Positions 27,001 through 35,549 are shown, numbered from the stretch's first letter. The stretch: 64,000 nucleotides of DNA from UBA6398 sp963660485 (GCA_963660485.1 CAVKYH010000005.1:67653-131652), one strand, 5' to 3'. Program-made: numbers and translations. The notes: generated from the letters alone by a model not told the origin.

Positions 27001-30000
27001 GCGAACAAACCGGTGATTTTTCAGGAGATTTATATATTAATCTTGGCGAAGTGAGTGAGGATATTCTGAAAGACGGTAAGAAATTCTACGAAAGCGGTAT
27101 GCCTATTGACGGTGATCCTTCAAAATATTCTGAAACGGTATGGGGGCGCGTCCCGTTGCAAAACAGTGTTACCTATGCTTTCAATACAAATAGCGGCGCG
27201 AGAGACAGACAAGATATCGGACTTAACGGACTTTCCAGTGCCGATGAGGCTACTTTCCCTTCTTATAAGACTTATCTTGACGAAGTAAAGGCAAAGGTAA
27301 ATCAGGCCGTTTATGATTCCATTGCCGCAGATCCTGCCGGAGATGATTATCATTATTTCCGCGGTTCTGATTTCGATCGCAACCGTACCTCTATTCTCGA
27401 TCGCTACAAGCATATAAATGGTCCCGAAGGCAATTCTCTTGAGTCGAAAGATTCTCCAGAACGTTATTCTACTGCGTACAAATCTACGCCCGATGTAGAA
27501 GATATAAATCAAGACTACACTCTGAACGAATACGAGAAATATTTCCAATATCGCATACATTTGTCTCCCGACGGCATGCAGGTGGGCGAGAACAATATCG
27601 TAGATGAACGTATTGCAAGTGTGAATTTGCGTAACGGAAAAACTGCAAAAGTTTCATGGTATCTGTTCCGCGTTCCAATTAAAAGTTATACGAGCAAAGT
27701 GGGAAATATAAACGATTTCAATAGCATTCGTTTCATGCGTATGTATCTCACGAATTTCGAGAAACCTGTGGTACTTCGTTTCGCTACTCTCGAACTTGCC
27801 CGCGGAGAATGGAGAACTTACGAGCAAAATCTTTATAACGGCGAAGCACCTGCGGTGAGCGGTACTATGGATGTGGCTGCTGTGAATTACGAAGAGAACA
27901 ACGAGAAGAAACCTGTGAATTATGTGATACCGCCGGGGATTTCTCGCGTAGTCGATCCCAATGAATCGCAACTTCTTGAGCAGAATGAGCAGGCTTTGCA
28001 AATGGTTGTAAAGAATCTTGCCAGTGGCGATGCGCGTGCTGTGTACAAGAATCTTTCGCTTGATTTGCGTAAGTACAAACATATACAAATGTTCGTCCAT
28101 GCCAATTCGCTTGTGGGAGACAATACGTTGGCTGACGATGCTACTTCGCTGTTTATACGCCTTGGTTCTGACTACAAGAGCAATTTCTACGAATACGAGA
28201 TTCCTTTGAAACTTACCGCCGAGGGACAATACGACCGCTATTCTACGTCGGCGCGCCGTATTGTATGGCCCGAAGAAAATATGCTTGATATAAATCTGTC
28301 GAAATTCACCGAACTCAAGCGCGAACGCAATCGTCAGAAGAGTGAAGGGCAGGCTTCTTATGCGCAACCGTTTTCTTCTTACGACACCGACCGCCCCAAA
28401 AATAAGATAAGCGTGGTAGGAAATCCGTCGCTTGGTGAAATTCATACGATGATGATTGGTGTGCGAAACAATTCGCGGCAGATTTCAAGCGTGGAGGTTT
28501 GGGTAAACGAATTGCGCCTGCAACATTATACCAACAAAGGCGGTTGGGCGGCTAAGGGTAATCTTAATGTGCAACTTTCCGACTTAGGTACGTTCAATCT
28601 CGGCGGTCATATCGAAACCGATGGCTTTGGCGGTGTGGAGGATAGGGTAGCGCAACGCCGGGACGACAATCTTTATGAATACGATATGTCGATGAATGTC
28701 GATCTTGGGCGTTTTCTTCCGGAGAAAGTGAAGTTCAAGGCGCCGCTCTATTATTCTTATAGCAAAGAGAAGGTAAAACCCAAATACAATCCGCTCGATA
28801 CCGATATGGATATGGACGATGCTATCAATGCCCTTACCACAAAACGCGAGCGTGATTCTTTGCGTAGAATCTGTGAGACTATGGAGGTGAATTCCAACTT
28901 TAGTCTTTCGAATGTGAAGTTTAATATTGCCACCAAGAACCACCCCATGCCCTACGACCCGGCAAATTTCTCGTTCAGTTACTCGCATAGCCACAAGCAG
29001 AGCGAGGGCCAGACCATAGCGTGGGAGAAAGACGACAGTTGGCGTTTGAACGGCAACTATTCATATACTCCGAATTTCAAAGGATATGCGCCTTTTGCGA
29101 AAATGAAAAGCAACAGCCCGTGGCTCAAAATACTCAAAGACGAAAAGATAAACTATCTGCCGCAGAGCATATCGGTCAATTCGGATATCACCCGTTCCTA
29201 TTACGAACTTCAGGAGCGTGATATGCAACAGCTCGACAATACTACGTTACCTCTCACCTGGGCAAGCGATTTCTTCTGGAATCGTCAGTTTAATTTGCAA
29301 TGGGATTTTACTTCCAATATCCATACTTCGTTCTCCTCGGGCACGAATGCCGAAATCGAGCAGCCTAATGTGCCGGTTAACAAATCGCTCTATCCAAACC
29401 AATACGAGGCATGGAAAGACTCCGTGTGGCGTAGCGTAAAACAATTCGGCTCGCCGCTTACCTATCAGCAGAGCTTCGATTTCTCTTGGAAGATTCCGTT
29501 GAACAAGATACCGGCGTTCAATTGGGTTACTCCCGATTTCAGCTACCGCTCAACGTATGGCTGGAATCGCGGAACGTATCTCGAGGACGGCTCAACGCTT
29601 GGCAATACAATCAACAACACGCGCGACATAAATGCGAACCTTCGCCTAAATATGTTGATGCTCTACAACAACGTGCCGTTCCTTAAAAAAGTGAACCGCA
29701 AGTTCTCCACGCCGTCAACATCAAACGTGGCGAAGAAGAAAGATGACAGCGAGGAAAAGAAGTTCTTTACTTCCGAGGTACAGTTGCTTAAAGACACAAC
29801 GGTAAACGTTACCCACAACCGCCATTCCAAGAATCTGCGCGTGAAAGCCTTCCGGCAAGACGGTACAAGCTATCCCGTGCGCTACAAAGTGCTCGACAAC
29901 AATCATATTATCATTACTTCGCTCGACACTGTGAAGATAAAACTCACTGTAAGCCCGCGCTCCAATCCCGAAAACCAATTCTGGTACAAAGCATTGCAGA

Positions 30001-31493
30001 CGGTGTCGCGTCTCGCTATGTCGGTGAGAAACGTAAGTGTGTCCTACAAAAACACATACAGCATGTCGCTTCCGGGATTCCTGCCGAATGTCGGCGATAT
30101 GTTCGGGCAGCGTTCGCGCGGAGGCTTGCAGCCGGGGCTCGACTTTGCTTTCGGAATGACGGGAGAGAGTTATATTTCCAAGGCAATGCGCAAGGGCTGG
30201 CTGTTGGCAAACGACAGCGTAACAACTCCTGCTGCCACAAGCAAGAACGAGGCTTTGCAGATAAGCGCAACGGTAGAACCTTTCCGCGACTTCAAGATCG
30301 ACCTCAACGCATCGCGCACAGTAAACACTTCGCGCAGCATACAATATATGTATGACGGAATGCCAGCCACCGAAACGGGCTCGTTCAATATCACAACCAT
30401 TTCCATTTCGTCGGCGTTTGCTTCGTTGGGAAATGCAAAGAACAATTACGAAAACAAGACCTTTACAAAATTCGTCAACTCCCTGCCGCAGTTCCGCGAC
30501 CGTGTGGAGGCGCAATACGAAGGTGCGGTATATCCGGTAAACAGCACGCTTGCAGGCAAAACGTTCGACCCTGCCAACGGAACTGTGTCGCAATATTCTT
30601 CCGACGTAATGATTCCCGCATTCCTCTCGGCATATTGCGGCGGAGGCAAGTCGCTCGGCATCTTCCCGTCAATAGCCCGCATGCTCCCCAACTGGCGTGT
30701 AACCTATTCTGGCTTGGGCAAGTTGCGCATCATGAAGCCAATCTTCAAATCGTTCAACGTAAATCATTCATACCAGTCGGTATATTCGGTTGGCTCATAT
30801 AGCACATTCTCGTCTTTCATGGAGCTTGCCGGAAACCGCGGATTTGTCAACGATGTTTCTACAGGCAACCCCGTGCCATCGTCAATGTTTGATGTTTCCA
30901 CAGTGTCGATCAACGAAACATTCTCGCCGTTCATCGGTTTCGACATGACGTTCAACAACAATCTCACGGCAAAGGTGGAATACAACCGCACGCGAATGCT
31001 TTCGCTCTCCATGGCATCGCAGCAGATTTCCGAGGCACGTTCCAACGACTATGTGATAGGAGTGGGATACAAGGTGGAAGACCTGAAACTCTTCACCGGC
31101 ACTCGCCGTCCCAAACGCCGCGGCAGCAAGTCGCGCGCGGCAAAGACGCGCAACAAAAACGCTACCGATGCCGAAGGAGAAGAGACAACGAAATCATCGC
31201 GCTCCACAACAAAAGCAGCAGGAACTATAAGCAACGACCTCAACCTGCGCCTCGACCTGTCGCTGCGCAACCAAAGTTCAATTCAGCGCAACATTCTCAC
31301 GATGTTGTCGCAGGCAACGTCGGGCAACAAGGCTTTCAAACTGTCGTTCTCTGCCGACTACACACTTTCAAAGCTTATCACGCTGTCGGCATACTATGAT
31401 CGTCAAACCAATACGCCGTTGCTTTCTTCCTCATCCTATCCCACGACAACACAAGATTTCGGCGTGAGTATCAAGGTGTCGCTCACCCGCTAA
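24063..31493 (+). CDS. sprA: Cell-surface protein SprA (Sov), type 9 secretion translocon homologue
   Basis: 2,476 residues, starting at a GTG with a signal peptide (LAALLIVVACMGFAVEAKAQ). SprA/Sov forms the giant outer-membrane beta-barrel of the type 9 secretion system in gliding and pathogenic Bacteroidota. The long body is rich in alternating polar and aromatic strands, as expected for a 36-strand barrel, with typical stretches such as SINFSAEFAQLIAGNNKG and VEVWVNELRLQHY. A basic, low-complexity insert (RRPKRRGSKSRAAKTRNK) lies near the C-terminus. No other T9SS gene or CTD-bearing cargo is in the window, so whether the system is complete cannot be judged. The stop is followed at once by repeat R5. 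Confidence 0.95.
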   Translation: MKFIENLKLAALLIVVACMGFAVEAKAQAGVETGDSVSHPRVDVSKTSPLNEDDIKKRPFDLSTPKNMKDEAEFDENTGGYKLGMKIGDSYLNTPVLLTRDEYMKWSLKQSMRKYYASKNDELFQNEGKEKFDFTDMHFSLGPAEKIFGPGGVQIKTQGSAELKIGANTTSVDNPTLPLRFRKTFGFDFDEKVNLSVNGRIGDKMDMTLNYNTEATFDVDSKDLKLTYQGKEDEIVKLLEAGNISMPSNLSLVKGASSLFGLRADMQFGKLKLQTVISRKNSSSSSVKSSGGNQLTPFEISVADYEENRHFFLSHFFRDNYDHSMSQLPNITSGIKINRVEVWVTNKTGATTNTRNIVAFADLGESKHIGNSMWIGNGQDQPQNASNTLYSTISTSYAAARDISQTTSTLDQISNFAGGTDYEKLESARMLSSSEYTVNTALGYISLKSSLQTDQVLAVAYEYSYRGQNYQVGEFSTDVKDNSQALFVKAIKNTSNVPAMSNWDLMMKNVYSLNATKVQKERFRLDVKILSDTTGVYLTYIPEPELKNTPLVRLLNLDRLDNNNKANANGYFDFVDGYTIDSSTGRIFFPAAEPFGEFLKKKIGSDAVADKYCFQELYDSTKTVARQIAEKNKYILSGQFKASQKSGEISLGATDVPQGSVVVTAGGITLTEGVDYTVNYSEGTVTIINQSIIDAGTPVNVSLESNTDYGLERKTLLGMNWEYDFSKELRLAGTFMHLSEQPLTTKVSMGSEPLNNTVWGVSLDWKKQSQWLTDMLDKLPFLSLEKPSSINFSAEFAQLIAGNNKGSQGNSSYIDDFEQTQSKIDISTPTDWQLSSTPSDFPESKLNNDVRYGYNRSLFAWYKIDPLFTRRSSSLTPSHIKSDLDQLSNHYVREVYNRELFPNKEQRFGESSTLSVLNLAYYPNERGPYNLNPNLDTYGNLANPREHWGGMMRKLNTSDFEQANIEYVEFWMMDPFVYTREQTGDFSGDLYINLGEVSEDILKDGKKFYESGMPIDGDPSKYSETVWGRVPLQNSVTYAFNTNSGARDRQDIGLNGLSSADEATFPSYKTYLDEVKAKVNQAVYDSIAADPAGDDYHYFRGSDFDRNRTSILDRYKHINGPEGNSLESKDSPERYSTAYKSTPDVEDINQDYTLNEYEKYFQYRIHLSPDGMQVGENNIVDERIASVNLRNGKTAKVSWYLFRVPIKSYTSKVGNINDFNSIRFMRMYLTNFEKPVVLRFATLELARGEWRTYEQNLYNGEAPAVSGTMDVAAVNYEENNEKKPVNYVIPPGISRVVDPNESQLLEQNEQALQMVVKNLASGDARAVYKNLSLDLRKYKHIQMFVHANSLVGDNTLADDATSLFIRLGSDYKSNFYEYEIPLKLTAEGQYDRYSTSARRIVWPEENMLDINLSKFTELKRERNRQKSEGQASYAQPFSSYDTDRPKNKISVVGNPSLGEIHTMMIGVRNNSRQISSVEVWVNELRLQHYTNKGGWAAKGNLNVQLSDLGTFNLGGHIETDGFGGVEDRVAQRRDDNLYEYDMSMNVDLGRFLPEKVKFKAPLYYSYSKEKVKPKYNPLDTDMDMDDAINALTTKRERDSLRRICETMEVNSNFSLSNVKFNIATKNHPMPYDPANFSFSYSHSHKQSEGQTIAWEKDDSWRLNGNYSYTPNFKGYAPFAKMKSNSPWLKILKDEKINYLPQSISVNSDITRSYYELQERDMQQLDNTTLPLTWASDFFWNRQFNLQWDFTSNIHTSFSSGTNAEIEQPNVPVNKSLYPNQYEAWKDSVWRSVKQFGSPLTYQQSFDFSWKIPLNKIPAFNWVTPDFSYRSTYGWNRGTYLEDGSTLGNTINNTRDINANLRLNMLMLYNNVPFLKKVNRKFSTPSTSNVAKKKDDSEEKKFFTSEVQLLKDTTVNVTHNRHSKNLRVKAFRQDGTSYPVRYKVLDNNHIIITSLDTVKIKLTVSPRSNPENQFWYKALQTVSRLAMSVRNVSVSYKNTYSMSLPGFLPNVGDMFGQRSRGGLQPGLDFAFGMTGESYISKAMRKGWLLANDSVTTPAATSKNEALQISATVEPFRDFKIDLNASRTVNTSRSIQYMYDGMPATETGSFNITTISISSAFASLGNAKNNYENKTFTKFVNSLPQFRDRVEAQYEGAVYPVNSTLAGKTFDPANGTVSQYSSDVMIPAFLSAYCGGGKSLGIFPSIARMLPNWRVTYSGLGKLRIMKPIFKSFNVNHSYQSVYSVGSYSTFSSFMELAGNRGFVNDVSTGNPVPSSMFDVSTVSINETFSPFIGFDMTFNNNLTAKVEYNRTRMLSLSMASQQISEARSNDYVIGVGYKVEDLKLFTGTRRPKRRGSKSRAAKTRNKNATDAEGEETTKSSRSTTKAAGTISNDLNLRLDLSLRNQSSIQRNILTMLSQATSGNKAFKLSFSADYTLSKLITLSAYYDRQTNTPLLSSSSYPTTTQDFGVSIKVSLTR

Positions 31494-31576
31494 ACGATGT
31501 CTGATATAATTTAAACAATGTCTGACATTATGCAAATAATGTCAGACATTGTTTTTGCGATATGCCGACTGTTTGA
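31494..31576. repeat. Modular repeat copy R5 with terminator-like hairpin
   Basis: Begins immediately after the sprA stop. The arms ACAATGTCTGACATTA (31515-31530) and TAATGTCAGACATTGT (31537-31552) pair over 16 bp, followed by TTTTTGCGATATGCC. It can act as the sprA terminator. The 75 bases to its right are homologous to those right of R6. Confidence 0.9.
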
Positions 31577-31707
31577 AATCACCTCAAACAAGGCTTCTGC
31601 AATATCGGGCGAAAACGCTTTGATATTTGACAAAACAAACCGTCATTCCCATTGCCGTTATCTTCATTCCGCACGGGAGTATCATCGTGCAGCAACGGAT
31701 TTTATAT

Positions 31708-31715
31708 TATATTTG
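31708..31715 (+). promoter_or_regulatory. -7 promoter box of the GH16 gene
   Basis: TATATTTG fits TAnnTTTG and lies 32 bases before the ATG at 31748. Confidence 0.55.
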
Positions 31716-31747
31716 TGCGTCTTAATACCCTTACAAATATTAAAACA

Positions 31748-32623
31748 ATGAGAACCGATATGTTTTTCAAACTGGCCGTAATGATGTTCATTCCATTCGT
31801 TGTTTCTGCGCAGAGTGTGCCGCAAATTGAGTTTTCAACAGCAAATGCCGGAAACAAAACGAGCAAGACGCATGGAAAAGCGCTGTTCAAAGAGGATTTC
31901 AACGAAACCCCGAACCATCTTCCCGATACTGCGGTGTGGGCTTCCTGCAAATCGTTTCCCGTGGCTTGGGCGCGGCATTTCAAAAACTGCGCTCCGTATG
32001 AAAACGTAAGGATAGAAGACGGTGTGCTCAAACTAAAAGCGTCGAAAGTAGACGGCAAATACAAAACTTCCGGCATACAGACACGATTTGGCTTCCCCGT
32101 AAACACACGTGTTGAAGTAAAGGCAAAATTCAACAAGCAAGTGCGCGGAGCCTTTCCCGCTATATGGCAAATGCCGGTTGATGCACCGCAATGGCCACGC
32201 GGCGGAGAAATCGACATAATGGAGTGGATTCAATCGGATCCTGACATGGTGTACCAAACCATACACTCTTTTTATATCAACAATGAGAAAGGAACAACCG
32301 GCATAAGCAATCCGAAAAACGTACATCAGTTTGATATCACACAATATCATGTGTATGCGGCAGAACGTACCGACGAAGCAGTGATTTTCTACCTCGACGG
32401 AAAGGAAACATGGCGATACAACAACCTGCATCAGCCCAAAGAAAAGATGCAGTTCCCTTTTGCCGACTATCCATACAATATCATTCTAAACTACTCGCTT
32501 GGCGGCGAATTGAACGGGCAACTCACCTGGGCTGGAAAGATTGTCGACGAAGACTTGCCCGGCGAAATGTGGATAGACTGGGTACGTGTACTCCCATTGA
32601 AGAAAATCAGAAAGGCAAAATAG
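31748..32623 (+). CDS. Secreted GH16 endo-beta-glucanase/galactanase-type hydrolase
   Basis: 291 residues from the ATG at 31748; an upstream extension would cross the promoter box. Signal peptide LAVMMFIPFVVSAQ. The GH16 active-site motif EIDIMEW is at residues 154-160, with Glu154 as nucleophile, Asp156 as helper and Glu159 as acid/base. Downstream aromatic stretches (ITQYHVYAAERT, NIILNYSLGGELNG) match the jelly-roll fold. The family cleaves beta-1,3/1,4-glucans, agars, carrageenans or porphyrans; the substrate is not decided here. It is a solitary gene without SusC/D partners, bracketed by repeats R5 and R6. Confidence 0.88.
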   Translation: MRTDMFFKLAVMMFIPFVVSAQSVPQIEFSTANAGNKTSKTHGKALFKEDFNETPNHLPDTAVWASCKSFPVAWARHFKNCAPYENVRIEDGVLKLKASKVDGKYKTSGIQTRFGFPVNTRVEVKAKFNKQVRGAFPAIWQMPVDAPQWPRGGEIDIMEWIQSDPDMVYQTIHSFYINNEKGTTGISNPKNVHQFDITQYHVYAAERTDEAVIFYLDGKETWRYNNLHQPKEKMQFPFADYPYNIILNYSLGGELNGQLTWAGKIVDEDLPGEMWIDWVRVLPLKKIRKAK

Positions 32624-32635
32624 GTTCTCAGCCCC

Positions 32636-32666
32636 CTCTACAACAAGGAAAATCCTACTTGTAGAG
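32636..32666 (+). other. Hairpin after the GH16 gene
   Basis: CTCTACAA (32636-32643) pairs with TTGTAGAG (32659-32666), and inner AGGA pairs with TCCT around an AAA loop. No T run follows, so it may stabilise the 3' end rather than terminate transcription. Confidence 0.5.
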
Positions 32667-32690
32667 ACGTGAATTTCAATGCGTCGCTTA

Positions 32691-32781
32691 TCCGAAAAAT
32701 TCCGGGCCATGTAATTTAAATTCCGACGCATCTAATTTAAATTAGATGCGTCGGAGTTTTTACGAGATGCCGACTGTTTAA
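32691..32781. repeat. Modular repeat copy R6 with a 34-bp perfect palindrome
   Basis: Half-site TCCGGGCCATGTAATTT, then a perfect palindrome at 32722-32755 built from TCCGACGCATCTAATTT, then the edge GTTTTTACGAGATGCC. The palindrome is identical to that of R7, and together they bracket the methylase/DUF262 pair. Confidence 0.92.
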
Positions 32782-32823
32782 AATTCCCTCAAACCAAGCC
32801 CCGGCAATGTCGGGCAAAATAGT

Positions 32824-32831
32824 TATATTTG
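32824..32831 (+). promoter_or_regulatory. -7 promoter box before the structured leader
   Basis: TATATTTG fits TAnnTTTG. It ends 4 bases before a strong hairpin begins and 347 bases before the methylase start. Confidence 0.5.
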
Positions 32832-32835
32832 CATG

Positions 32836-33178
32836 TGCCGGAAATGCACAAACGCAGTGGCGACGTGCTCCGGCAATTCTTATAGGTAAGGCGTTTACTT
32901 TAAGCGCTTGTCTTTGATGTTCAGAAATTCTCGCAAAATTTCAACATTGATCAAAGATCAAGGCAACGGGTAGATGTCCATAAGTGTGTATTGCAAGCCC
33001 TCATAGGGTCTGCTCTATATTCTCGTGGGGATCTCTCGTTGCCCGTTCTATCAATGTGGGCAATGCGAGAAGCCTCTGAACATGGGACGGGCAACGAAGC
33101 AGGTTCCCACGTCTTGTTTACCTCAACCTTATCAATAATCATGTCCTCGGGAATCGGGCAAACCTTAATGTATACCCG
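32836..33178 (+). ncRNA. Candidate structured RNA or leader before the methylase gene
   Basis: No protein is supported here, but the stretch is rich in hairpins. TGCCGGA..GCAC pairs with GTGC-TCCGGCA (32836-32875). TCTTTGATGTT pairs imperfectly with AACATTGATCAAAGA (32911-32957). CGTGGGGA pairs with TTCCCACG and, inside it, TCGTTGCCCGT with ACGGGCAACGA (about 33026-33109). The apical loop contains GCGAGAAGCC, which recalls CCGAGAAGCC of E. coli 6S RNA. It could be an independent small RNA (6S-like or new) or a long regulatory 5' leader of the methylase. I cannot decide between these from sequence. Confidence 0.4.
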
Positions 33179-34306
33179 ATGGCAAATAAAACACTTACGA
33201 AAGCCAAGGCCGTGAAGAATGATGAGTTTTACACTCTTTATCATGACATTGAAGCGGAGGTAAACGCTTATCTTGACTACAATCCTCACACATTTAGCGG
33301 CAAAACCGTACTCCTTCCGTGCGACGACCCGAAATGGAGCCAGTTCACATTGTTTTTCGCGCAAAACTTTTCGCGGCTTGGCTTGAAGAAACTCATGGCA
33401 ACAAGTTATGCGCCCGAAGCAAAGAAACTGAAATACGGCGTTTACGGTCCTATATTCCAAAATACCGATCCTCAAACGGTTGCCGACAAAGAAAAAACAA
33501 ACGGCAAACTCTTTATTCTTGATCACGACATTTCGGGCGACGGCAAAATAGATTTCAATGACCTCAAGTGGGACTATCTTGAAGGCGACGGCGATTTTGA
33601 TAGCGACGAAGTGAGACGCCTGCGCAACGAAGCCGATATCATAGTAACAAATCCGCCGTTTTCGTTGTTCCGAAAATTTATGGCGTGGATAATGGAAGCG
33701 CAGAAACAATTCCTTATAATAGGAAACATGAACGCCGTAACCTACAAGGAAATTTTTCCGCTCATCAAGGAAAACAAGATATGGATTGGCGCAGCCGGTT
33801 TTACGGGTCGAAAGTTTCGCGTTCCTGACGAATATTCCTCAACATCGAAGTTGATAATCGATGAAAAGGGGAACAAATACGTAAGCATGGGTAATTCTTG
33901 TTGGTTTACCAATATAGAGCACGGCAAACGGCACAAGCCGCTTCCGCTGATGACTATGGCGGAAAATTTCAAGTTTTGCAAACACAAAGAAATCAGGGAA
34001 CGGAAAGACTATATCCGTTACGATAATTACGATGCCATAGAAGTGCCGTTTTCCGACGCTATTCCAGGAGATTACGACGGCATTATGGGCGTACCAATTT
34101 CGTTTCTCGATAAATATTGTCCCGAGCAATTCGAAATCATCGGTATTGCAGAAGGCGATTCTGGTAAAGAACTTGGATTAAAACCATTCGACAGAAAATT
34201 GAAAGCGTTAAACAAAAGTCTTAGAGACGGACAACTTTATTATATGCAGGACGGAATTCCGAAGAAACCCTATGCACGAATTCTTATCAAACTAAAAAAG
34301 AAATAA
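33179..34306 (+). CDS. EcoRI-family adenine-specific DNA methyltransferase
   Basis: 375 residues. It matches the EcoRI methylase family, which transfers a methyl group from SAM to adenine N6. Visible are PCDDPKWSQFTLFFAQNF (47-64), typical of this family, and the catalytic NPPF (158-161) in ADIIVTNPPFSLF. An acidic loop, DHDISGDGKIDFNDL followed by EGDGDFDSDE, looks like a metal-binding site. The recognition sequence cannot be read. The start codon lies in a hairpin (ATCGGG with CCCGAT). The next gene, 7 bases later, encodes a DUF262-HNH protein, so the methylase probably protects host DNA from it. Confidence 0.88.
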   Translation: MANKTLTKAKAVKNDEFYTLYHDIEAEVNAYLDYNPHTFSGKTVLLPCDDPKWSQFTLFFAQNFSRLGLKKLMATSYAPEAKKLKYGVYGPIFQNTDPQTVADKEKTNGKLFILDHDISGDGKIDFNDLKWDYLEGDGDFDSDEVRRLRNEADIIVTNPPFSLFRKFMAWIMEAQKQFLIIGNMNAVTYKEIFPLIKENKIWIGAAGFTGRKFRVPDEYSSTSKLIIDEKGNKYVSMGNSCWFTNIEHGKRHKPLPLMTMAENFKFCKHKEIRERKDYIRYDNYDAIEVPFSDAIPGDYDGIMGVPISFLDKYCPEQFEIIGIAEGDSGKELGLKPFDRKLKALNKSLRDGQLYYMQDGIPKKPYARILIKLKKK

Positions 34307-34313
34307 TAAGGCT

Positions 34314-35480
34314 ATGAAAACAATTCTTCGAACTGACATTACAGTAAAAGATATCTGTAAAGGTTTTGTCTACAACGAACTTGAAGGCAAAGGACTCTTT
34401 GGTCTTTCGGGCAAGCTCGTGATTCAACCGGAATACCAGCGCAACTATATATACGCCGATGGCAGGAGAGATGCTGCGGTGATACATTCGGTGTTGCACG
34501 GCTATCCTCTGGGACTTATTTACTTCAATCGTACGGGTGATGACAGATATGAAGTGCTCGACGGGCAACAGCGCATCACGAGTCTCGGACGTTATGTTAC
34601 CGACAGGTTCGCAATAATGGACGCCAACGCTATGCCGCAATATTTCTCGGCTTTGGCGCACGACATGCAACAGAGAATAATGAACACGCCGCTGCTCATA
34701 TATGTATGCGAGGGCGAGGAAAGCGAAATCAAGCAATGGTTCAAGACAATAAACATTGCCGGCGTGCCGCTCAACGAGCAGGAATTGCGAAACGCGATAT
34801 ACTCCGGGCCGTTTGTAAGCGCGATGAAAGAAGAGTTCTCAAATTCCGGCAATCCTCAGACAAGCAAATGGCAAACGTATATCGCCGGCGTGGCAAACAG
34901 ACAGGACTTCATGCAAAAGGCATTGGAATGGGTGAGCCGGGGAAGCATTGACGAATATATGTCGACCCACCGATACGATACCACAATAGACGAGGCGCGC
35001 ACTTATTTCAATAGCGTGATAAATTGGGTGTCGGCAGTTTTTGAAGATATCAAACCCGAGATGCGCTCGCAGGAGTGGGGGAGACTCTATGAACTCTACC
35101 ACAACACTCCATACGCCCCCGAAAAAGTACACCAACGCCTCGAATCACTCTATGCCGACGATTGCGTGGAAAGCAAAAGGGGAATATTCGAGTTTATACT
35201 CGGCGGAGAAACCGATACACGCCTTTTGAACGTAAGGGTGTTTGACAAGAAAACGGTGAAAGCCGTTTATACGCGGCAAACTGCCAAGGCAAAGGAGAAA
35301 CACACCTCAAACTGTCCACTTTGCGCGCTTAGCCGAAACGAGAACATGAGTAAACGGATATACAAACTTGAAGAAATGGATGCCGATCATGTGGCTGCGT
35401 GGAGCAAAGGCGGAGCTACAACTGCCGACAACTGTCAGATGCTTTGCAAGACCCACAACCGCGCAAAAGGAAACCGATGA
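34314..35480 (+). CDS. DUF262-HNH protein, putative restriction nuclease
   Basis: 388 residues. The N-terminal DUF262 (ParB-like) domain shows PEYQRNY (39-45) and VLDGQQRITSL (81-91), the motifs used by GmrS, SspE and similar proteins for nucleotide binding and hydrolysis. The C-terminal HNH nuclease has zinc-type cysteines Cys334, Cys337, Cys374 and Cys378, and the DADH (356-359), Asn373, His381 core. Such proteins act against phage DNA that is modified differently from the host's. It is 7 bases downstream of an EcoRI-type adenine methylase, suggesting a two-gene restriction-modification or defence unit. Repeat R7 follows. Confidence 0.85.
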   Translation: MKTILRTDITVKDICKGFVYNELEGKGLFGLSGKLVIQPEYQRNYIYADGRRDAAVIHSVLHGYPLGLIYFNRTGDDRYEVLDGQQRITSLGRYVTDRFAIMDANAMPQYFSALAHDMQQRIMNTPLLIYVCEGEESEIKQWFKTINIAGVPLNEQELRNAIYSGPFVSAMKEEFSNSGNPQTSKWQTYIAGVANRQDFMQKALEWVSRGSIDEYMSTHRYDTTIDEARTYFNSVINWVSAVFEDIKPEMRSQEWGRLYELYHNTPYAPEKVHQRLESLYADDCVESKRGIFEFILGGETDTRLLNVRVFDKKTVKAVYTRQTAKAKEKHTSNCPLCALSRNENMSKRIYKLEEMDADHVAAWSKGGATTADNCQMLCKTHNRAKGNR

Positions 35481-35549
35481 ACCGCAGCCAAAACGTCTCG
35501 AAAAACAGCCTTCGTAAGTAATTGAAAAACAATATGCTTTTTTAGGCTG

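Noticed and set aside
31518..31751. Short plus-strand frame starting MSDIMQIMSDIVF
   Set aside because: Its start is inside repeat R5 and its end overlaps the GH16 gene start; it is a by-product of the repeat words.
32836..33178. tmRNA, RNase P RNA or SRP RNA
   Set aside because: None of the conserved sequence blocks of these RNAs was found; only a weak resemblance to 6S RNA remains.
32951..33709. Minus-strand frame of about 250 codons opposite the methylase
   Set aside because: It overlaps most of the methylase N-terminus and the hairpin region and has no recognisable features.
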